A DNA stretch of 28,484 bases from DATJYV01 sp035499415 (GCA_035499415.1 DATJYV010000028.1:1-28484); one strand, 5' to 3'. Numbered from the stretch's first letter, positions 7,732 to 16,497 are shown. Notes: a model not told the origin generated them from the letters alone. Translations and numbers: made by a program.

Positions 7732-9693
7732 TCATTGATTCTCCCAGTCGTCCGTCCTGAACGGGACTGCAGGCAGCCCCTCGGCATTATAAAGGTTGGC
7801 TTTGGGCGGGCTGTCCTCCCAGGCATACCGCACTGCGACCGGCTGTTTCACGTCATCGCTCCAAACGACGACTTCGTTCCCCAGCAACCGCGCATTCGCC
7901 CAGACGAAATGCCTGTCGGCACCGGCGATCTCAAACGAGCCGGGATCCTGCCCTCCGCTCGTAGACAGTCCCCCGCCGATATTCGAAAACGTAAGAGCGA
8001 CAGTCCCGTCGATCACCTTCATCGAGCGGTACGTGGGACCCGAGGCCACGAGATCTTTTTCACCGTATGCCGCCTTGCGTGCGCAGAGCGCGAGCCGGAT
8101 GCCCACGTCCTTCTTGTCCAGAGGATGAATGTCGTTCCATTCTCCGATGTCGATGGTGACGGCCATGGCCGTGTTTGGCTCCGAGAGCGCCATCCCCTGA
8201 GCTTCGCGGAGCAACGCCCAATTGCTCGGCGACGGTGCTTGCTTCGTCTCCATGAAATTCGGAAGCTGGACGAACAGAAACGGGAAATTGCCCTGGCCCC
8301 AGGCAGATCTCCAATCGCGGATCATCGCGGGAAACAGCGTGCGATATTCCTTCGGCCTCTCGGCGTTCGATTCTCCCTGGTACCAGATGACCCCCTTGAT
8401 CGTGTAGTTTACGAGCGGCGCGAGCATGGCGTTATAAAGGCCGAGCGGTTTCCATCGGATGAACGTCTGACCGGCCAGCGGGTTCATCGATGCGCCGAGA
8501 CGGTATTTCCAATCTCCGCGCAGGTCCATCGTCACGCCGCTTGCCTCGACGGCGTACTCTTTGTCGGGAACGAAGCCGCCGCGTCCCCAACTGTTGACCA
8601 CGCGGACAACGACGGTATTCGTTCCAGCCCGCAGGAGGCCCGCCGGAACTTCGTAGCGTCGGGGCGGATACTGGTAGCTCGTCGTTCCGACGAACACGCC
8701 GTTGATGTACGCGGAATCCGCGTTGACGATACATCCGAGAATCAGCTTCGCCCGTCTTCCGGCCACCGAGGAAGGGACCTCGAAGTCCCTGCGAAACCAG
8801 ACAACGCCGTTGACAGGGCCGAGCGAACTATTTGCCCAGTAACCGGGGATCGTCATCGTCGGCCACGCGGCAACGTCGACGGCCGGATCGCTCCAGGGTT
8901 TTTGAGCTTTCCGGAGACCTTCATCCTTTTTCCTCAACTCTGCGTACCAAGCTTCGATCCGCTTATTGTCGCTTTCTTCGGTCTCCTGAATGATGCGGCC
9001 GTTCCGGTATTTGATGGCTTCCTGTTCATACGCCGGAAATGCCTTGAGGGCGGTCTCGCTCATCCACGATTCCGCCGGCGATCCGCCCAGACTCGAGTTG
9101 ATCAAGCCGACGGCGATATGGAATCGGGCGTAGAGTTCCTGCGCAAAGAAAAATGCGACGGCGGAGAAGTCGAGAATGTTGTCGTGCGTCGCGGGTTTCC
9201 ACGACCCATCCTGGAGGTCCGCATGCGGCGCTTTGAAATCATACGTTTGCGGAACCAGGAATTGCCGGATCGAGGCGTTGTCCGTCCGGCCGATTTCATC
9301 CGCGTATTTCACAAGCACGCGCCGAATTGGCAATTCCATGTTCGACTGACCGGAACAAACCCACACCTCCCCGACCATGACATCAGAGAGATTGAGTGTA
9401 TTGCTCGACGAAATTTGCATCTCGTACGGGCCTCCGGCCTTCTCGGGCTTCATCATCACACTCCAATTCCCATCCGCCCCCGCTGTGGCCGCGTACGTTG
9501 TGTCGATGAAATGGACCGACACCTTTTCGTTTGCCGATGCCCAGCCCCAGATTCGTACGGGCACATCCCGTTGAATCACCATCCCGTTGCCGATGAGGCG
9601 CGGAAGTCTCACCTGGCTCACGGCCGGAGAGGACACCAAGAGAAGAGCGAGAAAAAGGTAACGGTTGAGGTTCGATTGTTTTTTGGTTTTCAT
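7732..9693 (-). CDS. Sialate O-acetylesterase-family acetylesterase (SGNH fold)
   Basis: A 653-residue secreted protein starting with MKTKKQSNLNRYLFLALLLV and a likely cleavage near PAVSQ. It has the SASA/DUF303 layout: N-terminal beta domain, then the nucleophile block VWVCSGQSNMELP (Ser117), GVIWYQGESNA at 434-444 and D521-I-H523 in DIHPLDKKDVGIRL. A jelly-roll domain (about 280-385, VVWFRRDFEVP... LRAGTNTVVVRVVNSWG) interrupts the hydrolase, as in many family members. Relatives remove O-acetyl groups from sialic acid, but in plant-polysaccharide loci they are usually xylan or xyloglucan acetylesterases, which is my inference here. There is no T9SS tail. It ends 16 bases before the GH10 xylanase start. 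Confidence 0.9.
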   Translation of the reverse strand: MKTKKQSNLNRYLFLALLLVSSPAVSQVRLPRLIGNGMVIQRDVPVRIWGWASANEKVSVHFIDTTYAATAGADGNWSVMMKPEKAGGPYEMQISSSNTLNLSDVMVGEVWVCSGQSNMELPIRRVLVKYADEIGRTDNASIRQFLVPQTYDFKAPHADLQDGSWKPATHDNILDFSAVAFFFAQELYARFHIAVGLINSSLGGSPAESWMSETALKAFPAYEQEAIKYRNGRIIQETEESDNKRIEAWYAELRKKDEGLRKAQKPWSDPAVDVAAWPTMTIPGYWANSSLGPVNGVVWFRRDFEVPSSVAGRRAKLILGCIVNADSAYINGVFVGTTSYQYPPRRYEVPAGLLRAGTNTVVVRVVNSWGRGGFVPDKEYAVEASGVTMDLRGDWKYRLGASMNPLAGQTFIRWKPLGLYNAMLAPLVNYTIKGVIWYQGESNAERPKEYRTLFPAMIRDWRSAWGQGNFPFLFVQLPNFMETKQAPSPSNWALLREAQGMALSEPNTAMAVTIDIGEWNDIHPLDKKDVGIRLALCARKAAYGEKDLVASGPTYRSMKVIDGTVALTFSNIGGGLSTSGGQDPGSFEIAGADRHFVWANARLLGNEVVVWSDDVKQPVAVRYAWEDSPPKANLYNAEGLPAVPFRTDDWENQ

Positions 9694-9788
9694 GATTCAG
9701 AAGTCGCGTGTGTGGATTGACATGCTCTCTTCATCTGATAACGATATTCATTTTCTGAAACAACGGACACCGACCACCGCAATTCCGG

Positions 9789-10466
9789 TCATTGCACGCG
9801 GGCGGTGTGAACTCTCTCGAGCGAATCAATCGCCTTGTCAATCGAGACGAGCGAATCGATCACCGCGTCTGCCCGGGCGAGAGCATCCGGAGGGGGCATC
9901 AGATGTTCGTTGGGGACGGCGATAACCATCGCGCCCGAAGCTTTCCCCGCAAGGATCCCGCTGCCTGAATCCTCGACGACCACCGATTCGTCCGGTTCAA
10001 CCCTCAGCCGACGGATGACTTCCAGGTACACATCAGGCGCGGGCTTGCCGTGCGCCACCTCGTCGCTCGACAGTACGATTCTGAACAAATTCCGCCACGC
10101 GTTCGAATCGAGTGCCGCGTCGATGAGGGTCCCTGGCGATCCGGATGCAAGACCGAGCACGGCTTTTTTTCCGCAGGAGTCGAGGGCTTTTTGCGCTCCG
10201 GGCATGACGCGAACCCCTCCCGAACGGTAAGACCCGACCATCCCGTCCATCGTCTCTCGGACAATCTCGTCACGGGTGAGCTTGCCGCCCAATTTTTGGT
10301 CGACGTAATCAATCCATGCGGTCGTGCTTCGCCCCATCAAGGACTTCTGGTCTTCATCCATCCACTTCAAACCGAATTTCGCGAACATGCCGGTCCTGAC
10401 CCGAAACCATACCGGCTCGCTGTCGACGAGGAGCCCGTCCAAATCGAATATAACGGCTTTAATCAA
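9789..10466 (-). CDS. HAD-superfamily phosphatase/phosphomutase (beta-phosphoglucomutase-like)
   Basis: This 225-residue cytoplasmic protein carries all HAD motifs: FDLDGLLVDSEP with D8 and D10, SGSP (108-111), K141 in HGKPAPDVYL, and E165/D166 in VVEDSGSGI. A helical cap (about 17-85) places it in the beta-phosphoglucomutase/YniC-like group. These dephosphorylate or isomerise small sugar phosphates. The start codon is TTG and overlaps the araD stop (TTGA), so it is translated with the arabinose genes. A role as a house-cleaning sugar phosphatase for pentose phosphates is inference. A 95-base spacer without a recognisable promoter separates it from the esterase gene downstream. Confidence 0.9.
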   Translation of the reverse strand: MIKAVIFDLDGLLVDSEPVWFRVRTGMFAKFGLKWMDEDQKSLMGRSTTAWIDYVDQKLGGKLTRDEIVRETMDGMVGSYRSGGVRVMPGAQKALDSCGKKAVLGLASGSPGTLIDAALDSNAWRNLFRIVLSSDEVAHGKPAPDVYLEVIRRLRVEPDESVVVEDSGSGILAGKASGAMVIAVPNEHLMPPPDALARADAVIDSLVSIDKAIDSLERVHTARVQ

Positions 10467-11170
10467 CGCTTTCGTCTGTCTTGCTGTCCATAGTAGGATT
10501 CGGGGCCGTGTTTGCGCAGAAAATGTTTCTGTCGCAACGCACTTCCGACTTCACGTGCCTTCGGGTCGATCCTGAGCGTATCGATTGCCATCCGCGCGAT
10601 CTGCTCGAGCGCGACAGCATTCTTCACCGCCTCATCGACTGATTTGCCCCACGCAAACGGACCGTGGTTTGCGACGAGGACAGCGGGCATTTCGAGCGGG
10701 TCAAGTTTCATAAATCGTTCAACAATCACCCTGCCTGTATTTAATTCATACGCGGTTTCAATTTCCATTTTTCTCATCATTCTTGTGCAGGGAACCGAGC
10801 CGTGAAAATGGTCTGCGTGAGTTGTGCCGAGGGCCGGTATTTCTTTTCTTGCCTGCGCCCAGGCGGTCGCGCATGGGCTGTGCGAATGCGCGATCCCTCC
10901 AATGTCCGGAAAAGCGCGATAAAGTTCGCGATGCGTGGGCGCATCAGAGCTGGCACGCAAATTCCCATCGGCCACTTCCCCCGTCCTGAGTGACACAACG
11001 ACCATGAGCTCCGGCTTTAATTCATCGTACGAAATGCCCGAGGGCTTGATGACCATGAACTCCCTGTCCGGATCGATCCCGCTGGCATTCCCCCACGTGA
11101 GGACGACAAGACCTTCCCGAACCAATCGCCGGTTCGCATCGCACACTCTCTCTTTCAGCTCCCGAAGCAT
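10463..11170 (-). CDS. araD: L-ribulose-5-phosphate 4-epimerase
   Basis: The 235-residue protein is a class II aldolase-fold epimerase that converts L-ribulose 5-phosphate to D-xylulose 5-phosphate. Zinc ligands are H95 and H97 in IAHSHSPCATAWAQ and H169 in VANHGPF. D120 lies in GTTHADHFHG, and the C-terminal ESYYGQ supplies the tyrosine expected in AraD. Length and motifs match classical AraD closely, including SDAPTHRELYRAF, NTGRVI and CTRMM. The ATG is preceded by a strong GGAGGGG element that lies inside the last codons of araB, four bases upstream. The gene then overlaps the HAD gene. It is part of the arabinose operon of this locus. Confidence 0.96.
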   Translation of the reverse strand: MLRELKERVCDANRRLVREGLVVLTWGNASGIDPDREFMVIKPSGISYDELKPELMVVVSLRTGEVADGNLRASSDAPTHRELYRAFPDIGGIAHSHSPCATAWAQARKEIPALGTTHADHFHGSVPCTRMMRKMEIETAYELNTGRVIVERFMKLDPLEMPAVLVANHGPFAWGKSVDEAVKNAVALEQIARMAIDTLRIDPKAREVGSALRQKHFLRKHGPESYYGQQDRRKR

Positions 11171-11174
11171 CGCT

Positions 11175-12863
11175 TCATCCCCTCCTGACTCTGTCGCGGA
11201 TGTCGATGAGCTGCTTCATAACGTGATGAAGATTTCCGTTCCAATCCTTCGTGCCGAAGGCGTCGTGGAGAGTCCGATAAAGTCCATACAGCTCTTTGTA
11301 GACGTCGTGAGCCGAGCGGTCCGGTTCATACGCGCGGGGTTTGAGTCCGGTCATGGCTCGTTGTGCTTCTTCGAAGTTCGCGTGCCCTCCTGCCTGCTTC
11401 CCCGCCACGACGGCGCCGGCTATTGCCGCACCCAGCGCACACGTCTGTGCCGACCTGCTGACGCGCATCGGGCGGCCGGTGATGTCGGCGTAGATTTGCA
11501 TGACGAGAGGATTTTTTTCCGCAATGCCGCCGCAGTTCACCACCTGGCCGATGTGCACGCCATATTCTTCCAGGCGGTTGATGATCGTGAGAGCACCGAA
11601 CGCCGTCGCCTCGATGAGCGCGCGGTAGATTTCGGCCGGCGTCGTATAGAGAGTTTGTCCCACGAGCATCCCGGCGAGTTTCTGGTCGACCAGTATTGTG
11701 CGATTGCCGTTGTTCCAGTCGAGCGCCAGCAGCCCCGACTCCCCCGCCCGGAGCTTGCGCGCGGAAGCAGAGAGCGATGCGTGCGAATCCTTTGCTCCCC
11801 GTGGCTGAATATAATTGACAAACCAGTTAAAAATGTCGCCTACCGCCGACTGACCCGCCTCGAGGCCGAAATAATCGGGGAGGACACTCCCGTCGACAAT
11901 TCCGCATAACCCCGGAATGTCCTTCAGCGGAAATTTCCTGGGAACGATGGTGATGTCGCATGTACTCGTCCCGATGATCTTGACGAGAGTCTCCGTCGAA
12001 ATGCCGGCCCCGATGGCGCCAAGATGTGCATCAAACGCTCCGACGGCGACCGGAATCCCCTCCATCAAGCCGGTCCGTTTTGCCCAATCCCTTGTCAATC
12101 CACCAACCGCCTGGTCGACACTTTTCGCTCTTGAAGGCATAGGCGAACATCTCTCTGCAAGACGCGGGTCCAGCCGGCCGAGAAACTCTGCGTCCGGGTA
12201 TCCCCCCCATTGTTGGCTGTACATTGCCTTGTGCCCGGCCGCACAGACTCCGACGGACAGCTTCGACGGATCCTCGGTCCCCGTGAGCATTGCCGGAATC
12301 CAATCTGCGATTTCCAGCCAAAGATACGATGCGTCGAACACTTTCCTGTTTGTGCGGGCACAATGGAGCATCTTGCTGAAATACCATTCGCTCGAATAGA
12401 CGCCGCCGCATTTTGCCAGGTAGCCGGGACGTATCTGCCTGGCGAGCGATGTGATCTCGCCTGCCTCCACGACACTCGTGTGGTCTTTCCAAAGCCACGC
12501 GAGCGCGTCGTTGTCTTTCGCGAAGTCCTTCTGGAATGCAAGCGGCTTCCCTGCTTTATCAAGCGGCAGCGGCGTGCTCCCCGTCGTGTCGACACCCAAC
12601 CCCACAACCTGCGGGGGGCTGAAACCGCGATGATTCCGTTTTGCGTCCGCGAGGGCTTGCCGCAAGCTCCGTTCCGTTCCCCGTACATATTCAGCCGGAT
12701 GCTGGCGCGCAAGGTTGGGGTCGCGGGAGAGGATGACTCCATCGGTGCCGCGCACATAGTTCCAGACGCCCGTGCCGATTTCCCGGCCGTTGGAGACATC
12801 GACAACGAGAGCACGGACTGAATTCGTACCGAAATCGAGTCCGACGGAATAGTGCTTACTCAT
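11175..12863 (-). CDS. araB: Ribulokinase
   Basis: A 562-residue FGGY-family sugar kinase that phosphorylates L-ribulose. The N-terminus has the ATP-site pattern VGLDFGTNSVRALVVD, and the middle has GVDTTGSTPLPLD. The second domain has IGTSTCDITIVP, and the C-terminal part has VVNCGGIAEKNPLVMQIYADI and SRSAQTCALGAAIAG, all typical of AraB rather than xylulokinase. An in-frame TTG one codon upstream (12866) is a weaker start; I prefer the ATG. It is followed four bases later by araD. A 161-base spacer separates it from the small membrane protein gene upstream and could contain an internal promoter, though I cannot identify one. Confidence 0.95.
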   Translation of the reverse strand: MSKHYSVGLDFGTNSVRALVVDVSNGREIGTGVWNYVRGTDGVILSRDPNLARQHPAEYVRGTERSLRQALADAKRNHRGFSPPQVVGLGVDTTGSTPLPLDKAGKPLAFQKDFAKDNDALAWLWKDHTSVVEAGEITSLARQIRPGYLAKCGGVYSSEWYFSKMLHCARTNRKVFDASYLWLEIADWIPAMLTGTEDPSKLSVGVCAAGHKAMYSQQWGGYPDAEFLGRLDPRLAERCSPMPSRAKSVDQAVGGLTRDWAKRTGLMEGIPVAVGAFDAHLGAIGAGISTETLVKIIGTSTCDITIVPRKFPLKDIPGLCGIVDGSVLPDYFGLEAGQSAVGDIFNWFVNYIQPRGAKDSHASLSASARKLRAGESGLLALDWNNGNRTILVDQKLAGMLVGQTLYTTPAEIYRALIEATAFGALTIINRLEEYGVHIGQVVNCGGIAEKNPLVMQIYADITGRPMRVSRSAQTCALGAAIAGAVVAGKQAGGHANFEEAQRAMTGLKPRAYEPDRSAHDVYKELYGLYRTLHDAFGTKDWNGNLHHVMKQLIDIRDRVRRG

Positions 12864-12953
12864 CAAAGACGCTCAATATCCGTCACACCAATTTCCCGGG
12901 CGTCGAACGTTTTTCGCGAATAACAAACCAGAAGCTGTTCAAACCTTGTCGTT

Positions 12954-12984
12954 CGTCATCCTGAACTTTTTTTTACAGGACTCC
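12954..12984. repeat. Degenerate GTCATCCTGAAC-type interspersed element
   Basis: The spacer between the small membrane protein gene and araB contains CGTCATCCTGAAC followed by eight T and ACAGGA. The TCCTG/CAGGA pair forms a short stem around the T run. Sequences beginning GTCATCCTGAAC and returning with CAGGAT are common REP-like repeats in many bacterial genomes; this looks like a worn copy. On the plus strand the T run resembles a terminator, but no plus-strand gene ends here. Confidence 0.35.
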
Positions 12985-13027
12985 TTGAAAGTAACCTCCA
13001 TGATCCCCCATCCACACAGACGTCGAT

Positions 13028-13249
13028 TTATTTCTTTTGCTTCTTCGGGGTAAACTTTATCGAATAAAACAATCCCATGACCAGGAGCAATCCACCCCAC
13101 CAGATCGGAGCGTGGAGTTCATTCATGACAACGGGGTTCGCAGGCGGAACAAAATAATCGTAAACGCCCGCACCCATGATCATCAGCCCGTAGATGATCA
13201 AGAGCAGGCCGATGACGAACCAGACCGAAAATGGATGTTGTTCTGTCAT
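13028..13249 (-). CDS. Small two-helix membrane protein next to the sodium:solute symporter
   Basis: A 73-residue protein (76 from an alternative GTG at 13258, which directly abuts the symporter stop). Two hydrophobic segments are visible: WFVIGLLLIIYGLMIMGAGVY and IWWGGLLLVMGLFYSI. Between them is a short loop (FVPPANPVVMNELHAPIW), and the tail is basic (KFTPKKQKK). I do not recognise a named family. The immediate junction with the symporter gene suggests co-translation and an accessory role, for example a small subunit or assembly factor. This is inference from position only. Confidence 0.75.
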   Translation of the reverse strand: MTEQHPFSVWFVIGLLLIIYGLMIMGAGVYDYFVPPANPVVMNELHAPIWWGGLLLVMGLFYSIKFTPKKQKK

Positions 13250-13258
13250 GTTGGTCAC

Positions 13259-14947
13259 TCACCAGAAAATAATATTCAGAACAATAAACACCACGCAAAC
13301 GACCGCCGCGGCAAATATGGAACGCTTGTAGAACGGATAGTCGCCTTCGGATGGAATTTTGGTCAGGCCGTAGACCAGGCCTTCGAGCTCGTTATCGGGT
13401 TTGGGATTGGTGAGCAGACTCACGGTCATGGTGACGAGCACGCAGATGAGGCACGACCAGAGGGCGCGGTACATGTTCTCGGCCATGTCCCGGGCATAGC
13501 TGGAAAGGGCGATGATTCTCAGCGCGCCGGGGTCGAGCTTCACCCACGCCCACATCCCGATGGACGAAGCCGTTCCGGCCAACAAGCCCCAGAATCCCCC
13601 GGCAGCGGTCGTCCGTTTCCAGAGCATTCCCAGGACGACAGTTCCGAAGAGCGGCGCGATGAAGAAGCTGAAGAGCGCCTGAACATAATCCATGATGCTC
13701 TTGAATTCCATCACCAGATACGCCGTGCCGATGCTGATGAGGACGCCGACCACGGTGCACCAGCGGCCGATGCGAACGTAGTGTGCGTCCGGTTTGTTTT
13801 TGACGATCGGCCTGTAGATGTCGTACGTCCAGACGGTCGTAAAGGCGCTGACGTTGCCTGCCATGCCCGACATGAATCCTGCGATGAGAGCGGTGATGCC
13901 GAGGCCGAGCAGGCCGGGCCCGCAGTAACGGCCGAGCATCAGTGGGAGTACTTCGTTGTAGCTGTGTCCGCCCGTCGCGATGGCTTCGGACTCGCCGACA
14001 AGCTTGAAGGGCAGGAGGCCAAGACCGAGCAGTCCGGGGAGAATCACGATGAACGGCACCGCCATTTTGAATGCCGACCCGATGATTGGGGCGAACTTCG
14101 CAGCGCGGAGATTCTTTGCGGTCATCACGCGCTGGACGACCAGAAAATCCGTCGTCCAATATCCCATCGAGATGACTGCGCCGAGACCGAACACAATGCC
14201 CGTCCAGTGAATGCCCATGGGATTGTCCGCGGGCGAGCCCATCGTGCTCCAGAGATGTGTGTAGTCGCCGCCGGGGAAATTCGCATGAATGCGCGCCACG
14301 AGTCCGCTCCATCCTCCGGCTTCGATAAGTCCGAGAATCGGTATCAGCAGTGAGCCGAGCCAGATCAGGAAGAATTGGAGCACCTCGTTGAAGATGGCGG
14401 AAAGGAGTCCGCCGAGCATGACGTAGACGGCGACCGTAAGCGAAGAAACCCAGATGCTGAAGTGAATGTCCCAACCGAGAACGACCTTCATGACGAGAGC
14501 CATCGAGTACATGTTGATGCCGCTCATGAAGACGGTCATCAGGCCGAACGAGACGGCGGAAAGGGAGCGTGCGCCCTCGCCGTATCTCAGCTTCAAATAG
14601 CCGGGGACTGAATGCGTTTTGGAGATGTAGTAAAACGGCATCATGACGACGGCGAGGAAGAGCATTGCCGGAATGGCGCCGATCCAGTACCAATGCGTGG
14701 CCAGGATGCCGTACTGATACGCGGCTGCGGCCCAGCCCATGAGCTCCAGCGACCCGAGGTTCGCGGCGACGAAGCTCAGACCGGCAACCCATGCAGTCAT
14801 CTCGCGGCCGGCCATGAAGAAATCTTCGCCGGTCTTCGTGTATTTTTTCAGAAGGACGCCGATCACCAACACCAGGCCAAAATACAGCGCGATGATCAAC
14901 GTGTCGACGGTACTGAGTTGCAGAAGCTTGGAGGCGGCGTGGCTCAT
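13259..14947 (-). CDS. Sodium:solute symporter (SSS/SGLT family), probable pentose or oligosaccharide importer
   Basis: The 562-residue inner-membrane protein has about 13-14 hydrophobic segments and an SSS-family pattern. The first helices include TVDTLIIALYFGLVLVIGV, then FFMAGREMTAWVAGLSFVAANLGSLELMGW, typical of SGLT-like sugar carriers. Later come GYWTTDFLVVQRVMTAKN and ITALIAGFMSGMAGNVSAF, the sodium-site helix region. It couples Na+ entry to uptake of a small solute; in this context xylose, arabinose or their oligomers are likely. It is preceded by a 119-base spacer with a 9-bp tandem repeat and no clear Shine-Dalgarno. It is followed without a gap by the small membrane protein gene. 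No SusC/SusD pair is present in the window. Confidence 0.94.
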   Translation of the reverse strand: MSHAASKLLQLSTVDTLIIALYFGLVLVIGVLLKKYTKTGEDFFMAGREMTAWVAGLSFVAANLGSLELMGWAAAAYQYGILATHWYWIGAIPAMLFLAVVMMPFYYISKTHSVPGYLKLRYGEGARSLSAVSFGLMTVFMSGINMYSMALVMKVVLGWDIHFSIWVSSLTVAVYVMLGGLLSAIFNEVLQFFLIWLGSLLIPILGLIEAGGWSGLVARIHANFPGGDYTHLWSTMGSPADNPMGIHWTGIVFGLGAVISMGYWTTDFLVVQRVMTAKNLRAAKFAPIIGSAFKMAVPFIVILPGLLGLGLLPFKLVGESEAIATGGHSYNEVLPLMLGRYCGPGLLGLGITALIAGFMSGMAGNVSAFTTVWTYDIYRPIVKNKPDAHYVRIGRWCTVVGVLISIGTAYLVMEFKSIMDYVQALFSFFIAPLFGTVVLGMLWKRTTAAGGFWGLLAGTASSIGMWAWVKLDPGALRIIALSSYARDMAENMYRALWSCLICVLVTMTVSLLTNPKPDNELEGLVYGLTKIPSEGDYPFYKRSIFAAAVVCVVFIVLNIIFW

Positions 14948-14956
14948 AGGGACTGT

Positions 14957-14992
14957 GATTCGTCTGATTTAGTTGATTTCACTGATGGGATG
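14957..14992. repeat. 9-bp periodic repeat (GATTnnnnT) upstream of the symporter gene
   Basis: GAT(T) recurs at 14957, 14966, 14975 and 14984, exactly every nine bases: GATTCGTCT, GATTTAGTT, GATTTCACT, GATGGGATG. It ends ten bases before the symporter ATG on the minus strand, occupying the leader where a ribosome site would normally be. The first unit plus three bases (GATTCGTCTGAT, 14957-14968) also returns inverted at 15079-15090, inside the end of the isomerase gene. Confidence 0.6.
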
Positions 14993-15066
14993 TCTTTCTG
15001 ATTAGTTCCCACGCGATGACATCCGGCAGTCTGGTTTGATGGATTTCACTTCCGATGCGTTTCAGG

Positions 15067-16497
15067 TCAATCATTCTTATCAGACGAATCCCGGTCCTCA
15101 TGATGATACATCTCCCAACCGAGGTATGTCGCCAGCGCATCTTCAATCGCATCCGCGACTTTGGCGCGGGTTGCGGCGACATGGTGTTCCAATCCCTCGC
15201 GACAGATGTACTGCAAGAGCGCCTGGAATTTCGGGACGGCGATGACTCCGTAGCCCCCGAATGAATCGAGGCTATCCCCCGTGAATTCTCCTTCACCGAC
15301 ATACGAGGTGATGCGTCCACGCAATTCATCGGTCGAAACGCGGCAATACGTGAACGGCCCCGGCTCAATTTTACCGACGATTGTTCCGAACGTATTCTCC
15401 TTCCCCACAGTCCCGGCGATGATCTCCTGGTAGTCCATCTTCTGACTGGTGAAGAACGATTTTGGGAGGTTGGAACAATGGAAGACCACTCCTTTGTCCG
15501 GGTCGGTTCCGTAATTGTTGTTCCAATCGAGCAGGGCAGCCGGTTTATTCGAAGCCGACTGGAGAATGTACATCCCCACGAGGCCGGCGACATCAGTCTC
15601 ACACGCGCTCGGCATCAACGAGTCCGACATCATGCTCATCAGTGTGCAGGGGACCACGCCGTAGAATTCCTCGAGCGCCGTCCAGCACTGAATGGCGGTC
15701 GCGGAAAGGTTTTTCTCTTTCACCCATCGGTCGATGGCAACGCCGAGTTTCGCCATTTTCATCAGGCTCTCGCCCGGAATTCCGCTGACCGTCGTATATC
15801 CGCCGATGCTCGTCAGCTTTTCCTGGACCGGTTGGTCGGCATCCTTCATCCTGCGGACCCATCCGAGTGCCTCCGAAAGGTCGAGAGTCTCGACCGAGAT
15901 CCCCGAGGCCTCCAGAAGCTTCTCGCTGTAACGGACCGTGTTGAACGCCGCAGGGCGCGCTCCGAGAGCTCCGATGCGCGCGTTCCTGAGCCGGCGTACC
16001 ACACGACAGGTTGCTGCAAAACGCTGGATGTCCTCCCGAAATGCTGCGTTTGCAGGGTCGACGGTATGGAGACGTGTGAGAGAAAACTTGATTCCGTACT
16101 GCCGCAAGTTGTTACAGGCCGACATTTTTCCGCAGAAACTGTCTCTGCGGAATTTAATGGTCATCTTGTCCGCTTCGTCGTTGAAGGCATGCACGAGGAC
16201 GGGTACGCGAAGGTCCGACAGCCGGAGCGTGTCCGCGATGGCGCGCTCATCGCCGAAATTCGGAAGCGTGACGAGAATGCCGTCGATCGTGTCTCGGTGC
16301 GCGCGGAACAATTCGGCGCACTTCTGCGCATCCGAGTAGCTCTCGACCGCTCCGAACTTCGTTGATTCAAGAGGAAGGATGACCGTGCTGATTCCTTCGC
16401 TTTCCAATACCCTCAGGATTTCCTTCCGGCCCGATTCGCACAGATGTGCCGGGAAAAATCCCCGATTGCCGACAAGGACGCCGAGTGTCGTCTTCAT
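15067..16497 (-). CDS. L-fucose/L-arabinose isomerase superfamily protein, probable arabinose isomerase
   Basis: The 476-residue cytoplasmic protein belongs to the FucI/AraA fold superfamily of Mn2+-dependent aldose-ketose isomerases, but is not a classical AraA by motif. Family blocks are CNNLRQYGIKF at 128-138, QCWTALEEFYGVVPCTLMS (E276/E277), SACETDVAGLVGMYILQ (E300, D302) and VVFHCSN with H340, which together supply likely metal ligands. The C-terminus GLEHHVAATRAKVADAIED is also typical. Its position ahead of a sugar symporter, araB and araD makes L-arabinose to L-ribulose the most economical role. L-fucose is an alternative because a GH29 fucosidase is nearby. An AGGAG element precedes the ATG. 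No other isomerase gene is visible here. Confidence 0.88.
   Translation of the reverse strand: MKTTLGVLVGNRGFFPAHLCESGRKEILRVLESEGISTVILPLESTKFGAVESYSDAQKCAELFRAHRDTIDGILVTLPNFGDERAIADTLRLSDLRVPVLVHAFNDEADKMTIKFRRDSFCGKMSACNNLRQYGIKFSLTRLHTVDPANAAFREDIQRFAATCRVVRRLRNARIGALGARPAAFNTVRYSEKLLEASGISVETLDLSEALGWVRRMKDADQPVQEKLTSIGGYTTVSGIPGESLMKMAKLGVAIDRWVKEKNLSATAIQCWTALEEFYGVVPCTLMSMMSDSLMPSACETDVAGLVGMYILQSASNKPAALLDWNNNYGTDPDKGVVFHCSNLPKSFFTSQKMDYQEIIAGTVGKENTFGTIVGKIEPGPFTYCRVSTDELRGRITSYVGEGEFTGDSLDSFGGYGVIAVPKFQALLQYICREGLEHHVAATRAKVADAIEDALATYLGWEMYHHEDRDSSDKND

Noticed and set aside
7716..7826. N-terminal extension of the GH10 xylanase to an upstream ATG
   Set aside because: It overlaps the end of the acetylesterase gene, has no signal-peptide character, and the internal ATG has a strong ribosome site and a proper signal peptide.
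7735..9720. Plus-strand open frame of 661 codons
   Set aside because: It mirrors the acetylesterase gene almost exactly and has the Arg/His/Asp-rich composition of an antisense frame in GC-rich DNA, with no domain signature.
12867..13027. Possible internal promoter before araB
   Set aside because: No pair of elements with correct spacing, nor a clear Bacteroidetes-type TAnnTTTG box, could be defended by eye.
13037..14353. Plus-strand open frame of 438 codons, rich in His, Asp and Glu
   Set aside because: It is antisense to the hydrophobic symporter gene; the charge-rich composition is the expected mirror of membrane helices.
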